A stretch of DNA of 64,000 nt from Symbiodinium sp. CCMP2592 (GCA_905221615.1 CAJNDT010004668.1:323001-387000); one strand, 5' to 3'. Counted from the stretch's first letter, positions 32,131 to 42,843 are shown. The notes: generated by a model not told the origin, from the letters alone. Numbers and translations are program-made.

Positions 32131-33614
32131 ATGACAGCGCCTGTGCATACGAGTCCGCTTGGTCAATTGTTTTGGGCCAATGTGCGAGCCGGCAACATCA
32201 CCTCTGAGTTTTACGAACAAGAGCTGGATGGATCCTTGCAGATGGGTGGGAATTTTCCCTGCCGATCAAAAAACCTCTAGAATACTATGTCACAGCCTTC
32301 GGTGAGGTCCGCCTGCAATTCCGCGTGAGAGGCGGGCAAGGATTCAAACAGTGCAAGTGTGAATGGAAATACGTCGGTCATGGAATGAATCGGGACTCAA
32401 TGATTGCGAAGATCCCACAGCCGTGGGTCATCGACATTCTGAAGCTTCTGCGCGAGCTCAGGATTCCTCGGTCTGAAAGGCAGAGTGCCGAAGTCCTCAA
32501 AGCCTCGACAGTCGCAGCAGAGGCCCTGAGACTGGTGGATTCTATTCCTGAAGATGCTCTGGACTTCGATCATCCGACAGATCAGGTGCACCTCTGTGTC
32601 AAGCTGCACAGGAAACTCGCAAAGGATGAAACAGAGTGTGGAAACCAATATGACTGGCGTTTTCTGAAATCTCGAACGTTCACAACCCACTGGCAATCGT
32701 TTCCTGTCCCTCTCGCTTTCGACTTGAAAACCTTGGTCACCCATGCCTCGGGCGTAGTGGCACCGCGGATGAGAAAATCGGTGCTCGTCACAGAAGCCAA
32801 AGGCGAAGGGACGACTGTGGGAGCCTTCCTCAACCAGAGGTTTTCCGACCCAATCAAGTTCCCAGAGAAAGAGACCATGCTGATCCTCTTCAAGCTGTTC
32901 AAGTTTGTCTTGAAGCTACAAATGCATACCCTTAGGCAGGAAGGGTGTCGTCTGGGGGACCTCCATGAGAATAACATTACTGTCATGGGAGGCAGAGTGC
33001 CGGACCACAAAGGCAGAGTGCCAGTGGGGGCGGAGAATTTGACGTTTGCCTTGGTGGACAGCTCCGGTTGCCTACCAATTATGGCTGTTCCCGCAAAAAA
33101 GATGAAGGGTCACCTCAACTGCTTTCTGAGCTTGTGGCAAATTCCCTCAAACCACAGCGCCACCGTCTCCGAGTACGCGTCAGAGGTCTGGAAGAAGATG
33201 CTTGCCGCTGGCGAAAAATTCAAATCTGACTATGGACCGAATGAGTGGAGAACTGGTGAAATGGTGGCCGATCTGTACAAGTTGTGCAAGAATCTGGAAG
33301 CAAAGTTCCAGCAGGGTCTGGACTTGATGCAACAATGCCAGCAAATGAGGGTCGAGGCAACAAGGGCAGTAATGAGCAGAATTCAGCCGCAGGCACTTGC
33401 GCCGCCGAATCCTCCGCCAACACCTCAGTGTTGGGATTCGACACCTCCCTGGGATCCCCCTGGATCTGCGACTGCAAAAGCCAAAGGGATGAAAGGAGGA
33501 GTGCCAGTAGAAGCCAGAGTGCCAGGCAAAGGCAAAGCAATACATCATCCTGATGGGACTCCTCCCAGGGGGGCCCGCCCGCCTTTGCATAAACCGCCTC
33601 AGCAAAAGGCGAGG
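32131..33614 (+). CDS. Kinase/APH-like protein, frameshifted, truncated by the assembly gap
   Basis: A start MTAPVHTSPLGQLFWANVRA ... EFYEQELDG lies in one frame, and the long frame picks up near 32240 with DGWEFSLPIKKPLEYYVTAF, so there is an apparent one-base shift at about 32225-32245. The long frame runs to the N gap. Its centre reads CRLGDLHENNITV then LTFALVDSSGC, resembling the catalytic loop (GDLHxxN) and metal-binding D of APH/choline-kinase-like folds, though the second motif is DSS rather than DFG/DFD. The C-terminal part is Pro/Lys-rich. GGCAGAGTGCC copies at 32479, 32991 and 33012 are read through as RQSA and GRVP. Kinase activity is only a suggestion. Confidence 0.5.
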
Positions 33615-33714
33615 NNNNNNNNNNNNNNNNNNNNNNNNNNNNNNNNNNNNNNNNNNNNNNNNNNNNNNNNNNNNNNNNNNNNNNNNNNNNNNNNNNNNNN
33701 NNNNNNNNNNNNNN
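33615..33714. other. Assembly gap of 100 N
   Basis: Exactly 100 N, the usual placeholder for a gap of unknown size. The gene on its left is cut here. The ORFs drawn across it are not real. Confidence 0.99.
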
Positions 33715-33988
33715 CCTAACCCTTTCATTACCCTCAAACCCTAATACTATGGCACTCTGCCTTCTAACCCCAAACCCTAAATACTAAAGACCCTGAAACT
33801 CTAACCCTAACCCTTTCATTACCCTCAAACCCTAACACTATGGCACTCTGCCTTCTTACCCCAAACCCTAAATATACTAAAAACCCTGAAACTCTAACCC
33901 TAACCCTTTCATTACCCTCAAACCCCTAATACTATGGCACTCTGCCTTCTAACCCCAAACCCTAAAGACCCTGAAACTGTAAACCCTG
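33715..33988. repeat. ~93-bp tandem repeat combining CCCTAAA words and the inverted mini-palindrome
   Basis: Three units of CCTAACCCTTTCATTACCCT...CTATGGCACTCTGCCTT...CCCCAAACCCTAAA. Each unit carries one inverted GGCAGAGTGCC. Confidence 0.95.
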
Positions 33989-34037
33989 TGCCAGGTCTTC
34001 TTCATCCTCGTCTTCTCGGAAAAAACATTAAAAAATG

Positions 34038-34376
34038 TAGTTTTTTTTTTGTGTGTGTTTTAAAGTTTTTAAAAATTTTTAAAAGTTGTTTAAAGTCTTT
34101 AAAAGTCTTTCAAATTCTTTTTAAAGTTTGTAAAAGCTTTTAAAAGCGTTTAAAAGTCTTTTAAAGTCTTTTTAAAGCTGTTAAATGTATTTTAATGTTT
34201 TTAAAAGTCTTTTAAATATTTTAAAAGCCTTTTAAAGTTTTGAAAAGTCTTTTAAAGTTTGCAAAAGTCTTCTAAAAGTTTCTAAAAGTCTTTTAAAGTC
34301 TTCTAAAAGTTTTAGAATGTTTTTTCTTGCATTTGAAAGTTTTTAAAAGTCTGTAAACGTCTTTAAAAGCCAACTC
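34038..34376. repeat. T-rich tract of TTTTAAAGTCT words
   Basis: About 340 bases of degenerate TTTTAAAAGTCTTTTAAAG. It is similar in kind to 25199-25500. No coding sequence. Confidence 0.9.
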
Positions 34377-34447
34377 TGTCGAAAAAGCCCTGTGGATCTA
34401 AACCTTGTGGTTCTGGTTCGGTGCAAAAGGGCAATGAAGTGAGGCAA

Positions 34448-36001
34448 CACATTGCTCAGTTCTGGTCGCACTCCTGGCATGGCAACAAGATGTCCAAGAT
34501 TCTGTTGCTCCTTGTGGTGTACAATGGCTTCCCAGCTAGTCTAGTTGGTTCGGCTGTTTTTGTGTCCGTGCGGATCTGTATTCATCCGGAGCTTGAGCTA
34601 TTCCCTATGAAATACGCTGCGGCATGGAGCACGCTGGCTGGCATTCTTCTCTCAGGCCTTACTCTCCTGATGTGGCCATCTCGCCGACGCGTCTTCCTGG
34701 ATAGGATCTGCATCCACCAGAAAGACGAGAGGTTGAAGGCTGAAGGCATGCTCAACTTAGCAGCATTGTTGAAGCATTCCCGGAGCTTGTTGGTGTGTTG
34801 GGATAGCATTGAACCGTCGTGCGGACGTCTCTGCTGGCGCAGCTACGGATCCGGCTAAGCCAGCTTTCGCTGCAGCGCGACTCAGTTGTCAGGAGGCCTC
34901 GTCATGGGCCGCTGCTGTTGTCAAGAGGCAAGTTTGCCGTACCACGTCTTGGCACGAAGCTGTCATGGAGCGCATGAAAGCTTCAGAGATAGCGCCGTGA
35001 GTGTTTCACTGTTTCGCTAATGAAGGGCTGCAATCCCACCATTTTGGGCAGGGTACAGTCTCGCCATACATACATACATACATCCAAGCTATATGCTGCG
35101 CATGTGGTGTGCAGTAGAATTGGCCGCATACCTGAAATGTCACCCGGACGGCCTGCTGATCATCCGGCCTGTCAGCTGGGGACCATGCACAGTTGTTGGG
35201 TTCTTGTGTGTGGCCATGCTGTGGGTGGTCCCAGAAGTTCTGCTCGAGCAGCCTGCGGCTCGAGCTGCTGACACTGTACTGTCAGTTGTCTTCGCTGCCT
35301 CTGTGATGGGTTTCATGTATTTCACGAGCGCTGTAGTTCGATCCCATTTCCGGGCTGCATGCGCAGTCCGGGAGCAGCTTAAGACTTTCTCGTTCTACAA
35401 CGACACACACTGCCATTGTTGCAGCATCAACCATGTGAACCCGAAGACTGGACAGAGGATGTGGTGTGACCGTCAGGCCATTGCTGGATGCCTTGATCAT
35501 TGGTTTGGCTCCGTTGCGGCTTTTGATGCCGTTGTCCAGCAAGACGTTTCCCAATCGTTCGAGCGAGGCGTCATGCGGTGTGTGTTGCCATATGCCTGGC
35601 TTACCAGAGCTACGGTTCCCATTTCCTGGTTTGGCCTTCATCTTGGACTTGACATTCACTACCGCACAAGAGACTCATGGTCCGCTTTCTGCAATGCTCT
35701 CTACATCATGGCCTGGTGGCTGGGAACCGTCCCTGTAATCCTAGCGTTCTGGATGCGGATCCCACGTCGTTGTCAGCAGCAATGCTCTGCAAGATGGCGG
35801 GAGGTGATGCTGAACGTGACCTGCTCCTGTGTGATGGGCATCATGTTTTTGGCCGTTCGCTTGGCTGAGACGGCGATTGTGCATTCCATACCAACCTTTG
35901 GAATCATCACAGTCTCAGCCATGTCTCTACTTGCCGCCGTCATCTGCTTGGCTGATTGGGGCAGATGCATCCATCTCTTTCGTCGCACATCTTCCTCTTG
36001 A
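34448..36001 (+). CDS. Multi-pass membrane protein with TIR-like motifs, two exons
   Basis: Exon 1 (34448 to about 34805-34847) begins after CAG with FWSHSWHGNKMSKILLLLVV, has two hydrophobic spans, and then VFLDRICIHQKDERLKAEGM and LLKHSRSLLVCWDS. Exon 2 (from about 35089) continues SYMLRMWCAVELAAYLKCHP, then at least five membrane spans (for example WGPCTVVGFLCVAMLWVVPE, TVLSVVFAASVMGFMYF), and stops at 35999-36001. A Cys/His cluster THCHCCSINHVNPKTGQRMWC lies between spans. The order SHSW ... LDxxCIHQ ... S..LLVCW ... WCxxELA resembles TIR-domain boxes, and I recall this layout from dinoflagellate membrane protein families. The intron edges are not resolved. A signalling role is inferred only. 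Confidence 0.6.
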
Positions 36002-36179
36002 AGCCTCCAACCAATATCATTATTCTTGTTATGTATACTTACTTGGCATTGTCATTCTTAATACTAATATACTTATTATCACCAAGTCATGTTTGTTATT
36101 CTTCTTCTTACAAGTATTATTGTCCATGCAAGAGCCGATCATGGAGCCGCGCCCGATTGGGTGCCAACTGAAGGAGCCT

Positions 36180-36283
36180 AGAGACTCCACTACCCCTTAA
36201 TTAAGGAATATACCTTAAATTATAGTAGGATCCTTAATATGATTTAAGGAATATTCCTTAATTGAGGGGTATTGGAGTCTCTG
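36180..36283. repeat. Foldback element, CCCCTTAATTAAGGAATAT family
   Basis: AGAGACTCCACTACCCCTTA at the left and its inverse ending GGAGTCTCT at the right, with AATTAAGGAATAT/ATATTCCTTAATT. Relatives are at 17922, 43493, 44072 and 58395. Confidence 0.9.
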
Positions 36284-37472
36284 GGCTCACTCTCTTCGTG
36301 CATCCTTCCCCGCAAATGTGGGCTATGCGATGCAGTGATTTAATGTCCGGAATACACATATTTTGCGATGAAATTGCATGCAACGGTTGACTGCTTACCC
36401 TCCGAGGCAGAGGGGTAACTACAGCTTTTCACATGCAAGGCTCCGTGTTCTCAAACGAGACCAACCAGCTTGGTGTCACGACCATGCGCGCCAGAGATTT
36501 CCGCAGGATGAGAACGTGCAAAATTTTCCAAGACTAGCTGACTAGCGACAAAAAGAAGTGCGTCATCCAATTGCGGACTGCAGTCAGTGGCAGCACCAAA
36601 GCGTGCCCGAATCTGGTTGAGGCCTCTAGGCTTAGGTCGGTTCATTCCTGCTTCCAAACAGAAATGAGAAGTTCCATAGGAGCTTTTGCACAGGACATAG
36701 ACATGGAACTCCTTAAGGCCTAAACCCTCCTAGAACCCTATCGGATCCCTAAAACCATCATAGAACCCCTAAATCGCAGCCTTCCAAAGTCCCATGTGCC
36801 TGTGAGGAGCTACGAGGACTCCGTGGGCTCTCCACCAGCGCACGGAAGGAGCCTACCTCTGGGGTGTGGTCTCGGGTTTGGGGCTTTAGGGGTTTCAGAT
36901 GGTTTAGGGTTTGGGTTTAGGGTTTAGGGTTTAGGGTTTAGCGCTTAGGGTTTAGGGTTTAGTGGATCTGGCTAGTCCTTGAGCCCAGGAGCAAAAGAAA
37001 GAGGTGTTGGGTTTAGGGGCTTAGCAAGTTGGGCATCTTACATCTGGTCTCTGAGTTTTCGAGTTGGACGCACCGCGCATGCATCCTTGTTGCCGTGAGC
37101 TGTTCGGAGCACGCTCTCCCCCGTCACACCGCATCGGCCTCAGCACGGGATTAAATAAGGGGTTTAGAGTAATTACCTTGGAGTCGTCTTTTGAGCAAAG
37201 CATGATGCACACAGGAACAGGTGTCAAAGAGGTCTGGGTTCGATAGTTAAGCTTTAGAGTATAAGGGATTAGGATGTCATAAGTAGTGTTATATAGCATC
37301 AAAGACTTGCGGGGATTCACGTCAGGGCCCCGGAAAACTTAGAGTAGGGACTTAGACAGTATCGGTATTGACTTGTGGCTTTCATCGAAGAGCGACATGC
37401 AGCATGCACGCATATGGACGCATCATGCACCCAAAACCCTAAACCCTAAACCCTTTGTTTCAGTAGACCCAG
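36284..37472. other. Spacer with TTTAGGG run
   Basis: TTTAGGG array at 36896-36962; short exon-like pieces at 36780-36850 and 37055-37140 (LDAPRMHPCCRELFGARSPP); CCCTAAA at 37432-37455. One minus-strand exon candidate is listed separately. Confidence 0.5.
36451..36657 (-). CDS. Minus-strand exon candidate
   Basis: A 68-codon frame with coding-like text (PRGLNQIRARFGAATDCSPQ then LDDALLFVASQLVLENFARS). It is the only plausible minus-strand coding stretch away from repeats. No family is recognised and no start context supports it. Confidence 0.3.
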   Translation of the reverse strand: MEAGMNRPKPRGLNQIRARFGAATDCSPQLDDALLFVASQLVLENFARSHPAEISGAHGRDTKLVGLV

Positions 37473-37556
37473 GCACACATCCGAGCGCTTCAGCTGGAGC
37501 TTCACCCAGACAAGCAGCCGGAAGAACGCCGACAGGAGGCTGGACCGTTGAGCGAA
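37473..37556 (+). CDS. J-domain (DnaJ-type) exon
   Basis: After an AG, the frame reads AHIRALQLELHPDKQPEERR then QEAGPLSE. The HPDK motif with preceding helix II pattern (IRALQLELHPDK) is the J-domain signature that stimulates Hsp70. The domain is incomplete: helix III and helix I must lie on other exons. A degenerate TTTCCGAAAATAGGGG-type foldback (about 37555-37645) begins right where the exon ends. Confidence 0.6.
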
Positions 37557-40209
37557 ATTAGGGGTACCGTATTTTGGGGTCCTTATATAAGGATCCCACT
37601 ATTGTATCATATTAGGGTCTCCGATTTTCGGACACTCCCATTTCGTGTTTCGCGAGTCGTTTCCAAGCGCGCGAAACCGCGTTGCTCGCAGTCCCGCCCC
37701 CCGGTTTCTACAGTTGTGGAGATCCTTGTTGAGTGTGCTAGTAGCGCAGAGGCAAACGGAGACACCAAGGCTTTGTGGTAATAGTCTCCTTTGCGTTCTC
37801 TCCTTTCAGCTGAGAGGAAACTCACGAAGCTTTGTCTCATGACCTCGACTGTGACACTCCAACAGAGACACTTCGTGCGGGCAGTCGTGTCTAGTCGTAT
37901 CTGCCTGTTTGGAATTAGGAAGTATATGCTGCTGGGAAGCTGAACATTTCTGTGTTCCATGTCTGGCAGCTACATTTGCATGAGCCTTTAGCTCCGCACC
38001 CTAACATAGGGGCCTAAAGAATTACCTAGACTATGTTGGGGGTTCCTTATTATAATTAGAGTATAATTTGCCCCGAAGCCCTTTTCTAATTATTAGGGCC
38101 CAAAATTAAACCCCCCCAAGCTCCGAACTGCATCCAAGAAGCCCTCCGAGGAAGTCGTTGCTTCAGCCATAAACCCCAAACCCTAAACGGAGGATTCTGA
38201 TACTTGTAGTTGTGATTTAGGGTTTAGGGTTTAGGGTTTAGGGTTTCTTGTAGTTGTGATTGGCTTCAATGTTCAAGCCGAACTCTGTTCAACCAAGTAC
38301 CCTGCAATGCGGGCTTCGTCCTTGCCAAGTAGGAGGGAAAAAAACCCTAAACTGAACCTGAAGCCAAAACCCAGGAGCTGAACACGTAGGAGGGCAATAA
38401 GCCCTCAACCTCCAAGCTTCTGTTTTACTGCTCTGGGGAACTATGTTTGTTTTTGCATATAATGTAATTTCAAGTGATTCATAAGAGTAGTATTTTGTTT
38501 TAATGTTCGTTTCCGATTCTAAGGGCGGCTAAATGTCTCTGATGCCATTTTAAAGGACCCTATAGGTATATAACCTTAGTATACCCATTATATCCTCGTT
38601 AAGGGTCCCTCTTCTGCCTTTTTTCTGAGGCCAAAAGGTTGTTCCTTTTGGTCCAGAGCGAGTGGGAGACTCTTCAGTCTTCCTCGGAGATGCCCTGGGA
38701 AGGGCAATCGCCCAGAAGAGCTCAGAAGGCACACCGCTTTTGGGGACCCTAAACCCTAGCCGACTCGAGTGACCCGAACCTGTAGTCAATGCGAACCGAC
38801 ACACCTCGTTTGGCTTGAGTTGCGAGAGCGTAAACCCAGCTGAGCCTACTGAACTGTAGGGGCCTTTATAATTAGAATGGGGTTTTGAGAGTTCCTGATT
38901 AAAAATATAGTATAATCATCCCCATAAGGCCCCACATTACAAGAGCTCAGAAGGCACACCCAGCTAAGGGTGATCTTGAGGTTTGTCAGAAACTAAATAG
39001 TTACCAATACTATTTTTTTTGAGGGGGGGTCCTTATTGTAGTTATAGTATAACGAGCCCCAAAGCCCTCTTCTAATTATCAAGGCCCATATATTATGCGA
39101 ACATAGTACGCCTCTACACCGCGCTCCTTGTCCTCAGCCCGAAGGCCAACGCTCTGCAAACATCCAGAATAGGGTCGTGGGGCCCAGAATACTAGAACTA
39201 TAGGGGCCTGAATACTTAGAATAGGCTTTTGGGGGCCCAGAGTTCGGTGACTATAATACTAGGATGCCCAGTGGTACCCTTATTCCCTTTTGTAGTCCCA
39301 GGTTCCTTATAAAGTTACCCAATACCAAAAAGAGAGGCCTTTTTATTCTTAGGTTACTGGGTATCCTAGAATAAGGAACCCCCCAAAATAGTATTGGTAA
39401 TTGGCCCCTCTAGTGCTGCAGCTCCCTTGAGTTCTGGATCAGCCCCCTTGTGCCAGGCGCAGGCAGACTGGGCCCAACGAAGGGCGCAGACCTTCGATGA
39501 GGAGCCGCCTTTTCAACGTCAGAGCAGCGGTGTCGGTGTGGGGGTTCCTGAAGTTTTAGTGTTTCCCTTCAGGGTTCGATTAGTTCGATAGCTTCAGGTT
39601 CAGGTCTGATATTTCAGGACTAGATTCAAGATCCGTTGGTTTCGCGAGATACCTTTGGGTGTCCCTGGGTTGGGTTCGGCGTTCGATGGGCAGGGTGGTT
39701 TATGAGCAGTATCGGAGGCCTGGACGCCGGGTTTCGACTTTGGGTTGGCTTCCCAAGCCCCTCTGGATACTTTCATGTATCGGCATTGGATTTGTGTTGT
39801 TAGGACGCATGCTGCGACAGTGCTGTCGCATCCATCTTTTTTCGTTGCATGGTTCGACAAGTCGTGCCTTACGTGGGCCGCTTTGGCAGATCATGGTATG
39901 TCAGCGTTCGGGCTTTGTTCCTGAGAGTAACGATCCTACTATTTAGGGTGCTATATTCTTTGTCATAGTTGGGTAGCATTTTACATTTTTCCTGGGTACT
40001 TAAACCCAATAAGGAATCATGGTTGGGTAACATTTTATTGCATGTTTATGGGTACTTAAACCCAATGAGGAATACAAATTCAAATTCTTACTCCTATCCC
40101 AACCATGAACTAGGCATTGGTGTCCCCCTGCAACTGCAGCCACGTTGTGCCCGGTGCGCAGTGCTTAAACCCGAAGCCCTACTTAAGGCTCACACATAAC
40201 ATAATTCAG
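37557..40209. other. Foldback-rich stretch with small exon candidates
   Basis: TAGGGGCCT-family foldbacks at 38007-38101, 38857-38935 and about 39000-39095, and a decayed one at 39199-39410. Exon-like pieces lie directly beside them: 38115-38170 (KLRTASKKPSEEVVASA), 39100-39170 (NIVRLYTALLVLSPKANALQ) and 39408-39540 (SSAAAPLSSGSAPLCQAQAD then WAQRRAQTFDEEPPFQRQSS). A TTTAGGG run is at 38215-38245. A dispersed repeat is at 38285-38342. No complete gene resolved. Confidence 0.45.
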
Positions 40210-40281
40210 GCCAAGAAGGAGGCGAAGCCCCAGGCTGGGCAATGCATGCTGCGGCTGTTTCAGGGTTACTTGGAGGCCCAG
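40210..40281 (+). CDS. Small exon candidate abutting a foldback
   Basis: After CAG, the frame reads AKKEAKPQAGQCMLRLFQGY then LEAQ and enters the left arm of the element at 40269. Coding-like helical text; unknown function. Confidence 0.4.
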
Positions 40282-40384
40282 GGGACTTAGTAAGGTGTTT
40301 ATAAGTAGGGCTATATTTGGGGTAGCTCCACTTAAGCTACTTTTACTGGATTTATAGCCTTACCAAGCCCCATGGGCCTCTAAG
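40269..40384. repeat. Foldback element, TACTTGGAGG family
   Basis: CTTGGAGGCCCAGGGGACTT pairs with its inverted partner ending GGGCCTCTAAG. TA flanks both ends; starts CT and ends AG. Confidence 0.9.
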
Positions 40385-40739
40385 TAGGCTTCCGGATTTG
40401 GAGTTTGGCTTCCTGTAGCACGAGCTTTTCCGGCCAAGACCTCTCGGCCAGGATACAAAAAAAGGCTTGGCTTCCCTCACATAGTCGCAGCGGGGAGTCA
40501 ATCTGCCTCAAATTAGGAAGGTCACAAGCATCGTTTCCTAAATTATTGGCACCTGGCCCTGACACCGTCTTTTGCTGATGTTGTGGCCCTTATGTTCAGG
40601 ATAAACCATATAACCATACTATAGCACCCCCCCTCAGTTGTATCAGAAGCCACCCAACTTGAGGCGCGCGCTCCACCAAAGCCGCCTTCCTATCGGAAGG
40701 CGCTTGTTGAGTCCATGGGTGGCGTTATTGGGGTTAAGG

Positions 40740-40980
40740 GTTGAGGGGTTTAGGCCTCAGGATTTGGGGCTTGATACCCTAAACCCTTCAACCCTAAAGC
40801 CTAAACCCTGAACCCTATACTCTAAACCTGAAATCCTAAAGCCAAAACCCAGAACCCTATATCCTATACCCTGAGCCCTAAAGCCTAAAACCTATACCCT
40901 AAACCCTTAAACCCTAAACCCCTAAACCCCTAAACCCTAAAGCCTAAACCTCAAGCCTAAACCCTAAATCCCTTTCTAGG
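40740..40980. repeat. CCCTAAA-type array
   Basis: Degenerate CCCTAAA/CCCTGAA/GCCTAAA words over about 240 bases. Confidence 0.9.
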
Positions 40981-41007
40981 CTTTATAAAGCCTAGAAAAC
41001 CCAGCAG

Positions 41008-41103
41008 GATCCGCCCCGGCCGAAGACCAGCCACGAGCGGAAGCCCTCCGAGTTCCGCTTCTCCGATCTCCCTGAGGTGCGGAGCCTGAAGCCTTTCAAA
41101 AAG
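41008..41103 (+). CDS. Exon candidate
   Basis: After CAG, a frame reads DPPRPKTSHERKPSEFRFSD then LPEVRSLKPFK, between CCCTAAA words and GGGTTCCTTT repeats. Coding-like, unknown function. Confidence 0.4.
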
Positions 41104-41570
41104 GGTTCTGGTTTAGGGTTTAGGGTTCCCGGGTTCCCTATGGTTCCTTTTTAAGGGAAGGGTTCCGTACTATACTTTAGGGGGCCTTTAAGGGTTCCTT
41201 TTAGGGTTAAGGGCAGGGTCTGTTCTGGTTCCTTTAAGGGGGGCCTGAAGAGTTCTTTTAGGGTTCCTTCAACGTGCCTTTAAGGGTTCCTTATGGTTCC
41301 TGTAAAGTGCCTTTGAGGGTTCCTTTAGGGGGGCCTTTAAGGGCTCTCTTTTTAAGGTTAAGGGAAGGGTTCCTTATGGTTCCTTTAGGGGGCCTTCAAG
41401 GGTTCTTTAGGGGTTCTTTTAGGATTCCGTGAACGTGCCTTTAAAGGGTTCCTTATGTTCCTTTAAAGTGCCTTTAAGGGTTTGTTCAGGGTGCCTTTAA
41501 GGGTTCTTTCAGGGTTCCTTAAGGGTTTCTTTTAACGGTCCCTTTAACGGGTTCCGTTGATTAAAGGGCG
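41104..41570. repeat. Degenerate satellite of GGGTTCCTTTAAGG words
   Basis: Over 450 bases built from GGGTTCCTTTWAGGGGSCCT variants. The same words occur in short form at 1310-1480, 4928-5000, 16620-16760 and 20150-20300. Confidence 0.9.
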
Positions 41571-41737
41571 CAGGCTTTCTGGCAAGGTTCATTTTTGCTC
41601 GACTTCTGGGTTGCTTGGCTTCGCTTCAGGGGCTTAAGGTCCAGGCTTGAGAGTTCGTGGTTTTTGATGCCTCCGGGCCGGAGGGGAGACCCTGAACCCC
41701 TAAACTTAGCTTAAACCGTAGCTGCCAGGATAATGAC

Positions 41738-42082
41738 ATGCCAAGTATCGAATGTCAATTGCAGACGTGCGTGCATGCCACATGCTCGGTCCTTTTTGCT
41801 TTGTATTTGCCGTGGAAACGCGAAATCGAAACTCAGTCGCAGCCTACAGACGTGCCAAGCCGCAAGTATTGGCCCAAGGACTCCGCGAGCGAGGACGAAG
41901 GAGACTGCCTAGAACTAGGTGGGCGTGGCATTGTGCGTTTTGGTTTCGGGGTTCTCGGGTTGAACTCGGGATGTTCATATCTTTCTGCCTCGAGACATCT
42001 GTGTCGGGCTTCTGAGATTCTGCAGGAGTGCGGCCACAGCCTGCCCGTGTCAGAATGGGTGAAGGAAACCTTTGACTGGTGA
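41738..42082 (+). CDS. Hypothetical protein or exon pair
   Basis: A 114-codon frame starting MPSIECQLQTCVHATCSVLF. Two parts look coding (EIETQSQPTDVPSRKYWPKD and CRASEILQECGHSLPVSEWV), separated by a Gly/Phe-rich stretch that may be an intron read through (GFGVLGLNSG). A TAGGGGC-type foldback (42128-42217) follows. Unknown function. Confidence 0.35.
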   Translation: MPSIECQLQTCVHATCSVLFALYLPWKREIETQSQPTDVPSRKYWPKDSASEDEGDCLELGGRGIVRFGFGVLGLNSGCSYLSASRHLCRASEILQECGHSLPVSEWVKETFDW

Positions 42083-42127
42083 CAAAGGTGGTTCGCTCAA
42101 GGTTCGGCAGCTCCTAGCTGGCTAATA

Positions 42128-42217
42128 TAGGGGCTTTAATAATTACGTACACTGTTTTTGGGGCTCCTGATTATATTTATTATAGTAACCCTATTCTAAT
42201 TATTAAGGCCCCCCATA
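42128..42217. repeat. Foldback element, TAGGGGCCT family
   Basis: TATAGGGGCTTTAATAATTA at the left pairs with TAATTATTAAGGCCCCCCATA at the right; the interior matches its siblings. Confidence 0.9.
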
Positions 42218-42477
42218 GTACCTTTGGCCTTGTGTGCAAGATGCCAGGTGCCCACTGGTGCGCGCAGGACGTGCAATGTTCAGGGCTTATAAAGTTTAGT
42301 TTCTACAGCGCTTGAGGTGTCGTTTTTTGAGATCAAGACGGAAACCGCTAAGCCCTAAACCCTAAACCCTGATTCCTTTATATAAACATGGCTCGATGAG
42401 AAGCAGCTGCAAGCTGACTGGCCCTGGTGATGGGGGCGAATGCTTGGAATGTCTGCCAAGTCGTGAATCAGGATTTG

Positions 42478-42579
42478 TTAGAAGGGGCCCCCGCCCTATA
42501 ATAGTGGTATAATTGGAATATAATAGGGCCCTAATACAATCCTTATAGCCACTATTACAGGGTGGGGGCAGCTTCTAAA
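42478..42579. repeat. Foldback element, TTAGAAG family, 7-bp duplication
   Basis: TTAGAAGGGGCCCCCGCCCT pairs with an inverted copy ending GCTTCTAA. GGATTTG occurs just outside each end (42471-42477 and 42580-42586). Confidence 0.9.
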
Positions 42580-42654
42580 GGATTTGCATCAACCGCAAAC
42601 CAACCATCGGAAACCTAAATCATCGAACCCCATAGTCCCCCAAAGGACCTGCCC

Positions 42655-42843
42655 TTGCACACCCGTAGTACCAAACTTCTCTACAGACCTCGCCCGGCTT
42701 TGCCGAGTTTGCGCGTCAAAAAAGTTCCCCAAAGCCACCCTAAACCATCGCGTGAGGACGAGGACGATGAAGGCACCGGAATCGTCCCGTTGCTGACTTC
42801 TGGCCTCCGCTGCTTCCCGGATGTGATGCAGGACGACTATTAA
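42655..42843 (+). CDS. Terminal exon candidate, acidic tail
   Basis: A frame ending TAA reads LRVKKVPQSHPKPSREDEDD then EGTGIVPLLTSGLRCFPDVM and QDDY. Coding-like and probably the C-terminus of a spliced gene. Unknown function. Confidence 0.45.
   Translation: MHTRSTKLLYRPRPALPSLRVKKVPQSHPKPSREDEDDEGTGIVPLLTSGLRCFPDVMQDDY

Larger units (their letters stand above)
25821..33946. repeat. Dispersed mini-palindrome GGCAGAGTGCC, 26 exact copies
   Basis: Exact copies on + begin at 25821, 26086, 26812, 26927, 27693, 27808, 28252, 28929, 29151, 29169, 29967, 30173, 30993, 31010, 31024, 31112, 31128, 32006, 32097, 32115, 32479, 32991 and 33012. Inverted copies (GGCACTCTGCC) begin at 33751, 33842 and 33936. 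Near copies are at 32031, 32060 and 33505. The core is GGCA-GAG-TGCC, often lengthened to AAGGCA...TGCCTT. I found no exact copy elsewhere in the window. Confidence 0.95.

Noticed and set aside
33180-33744. ORFs drawn across the N run
   Set aside because: Unknown bases translated as X; frames on the two sides cannot be linked.
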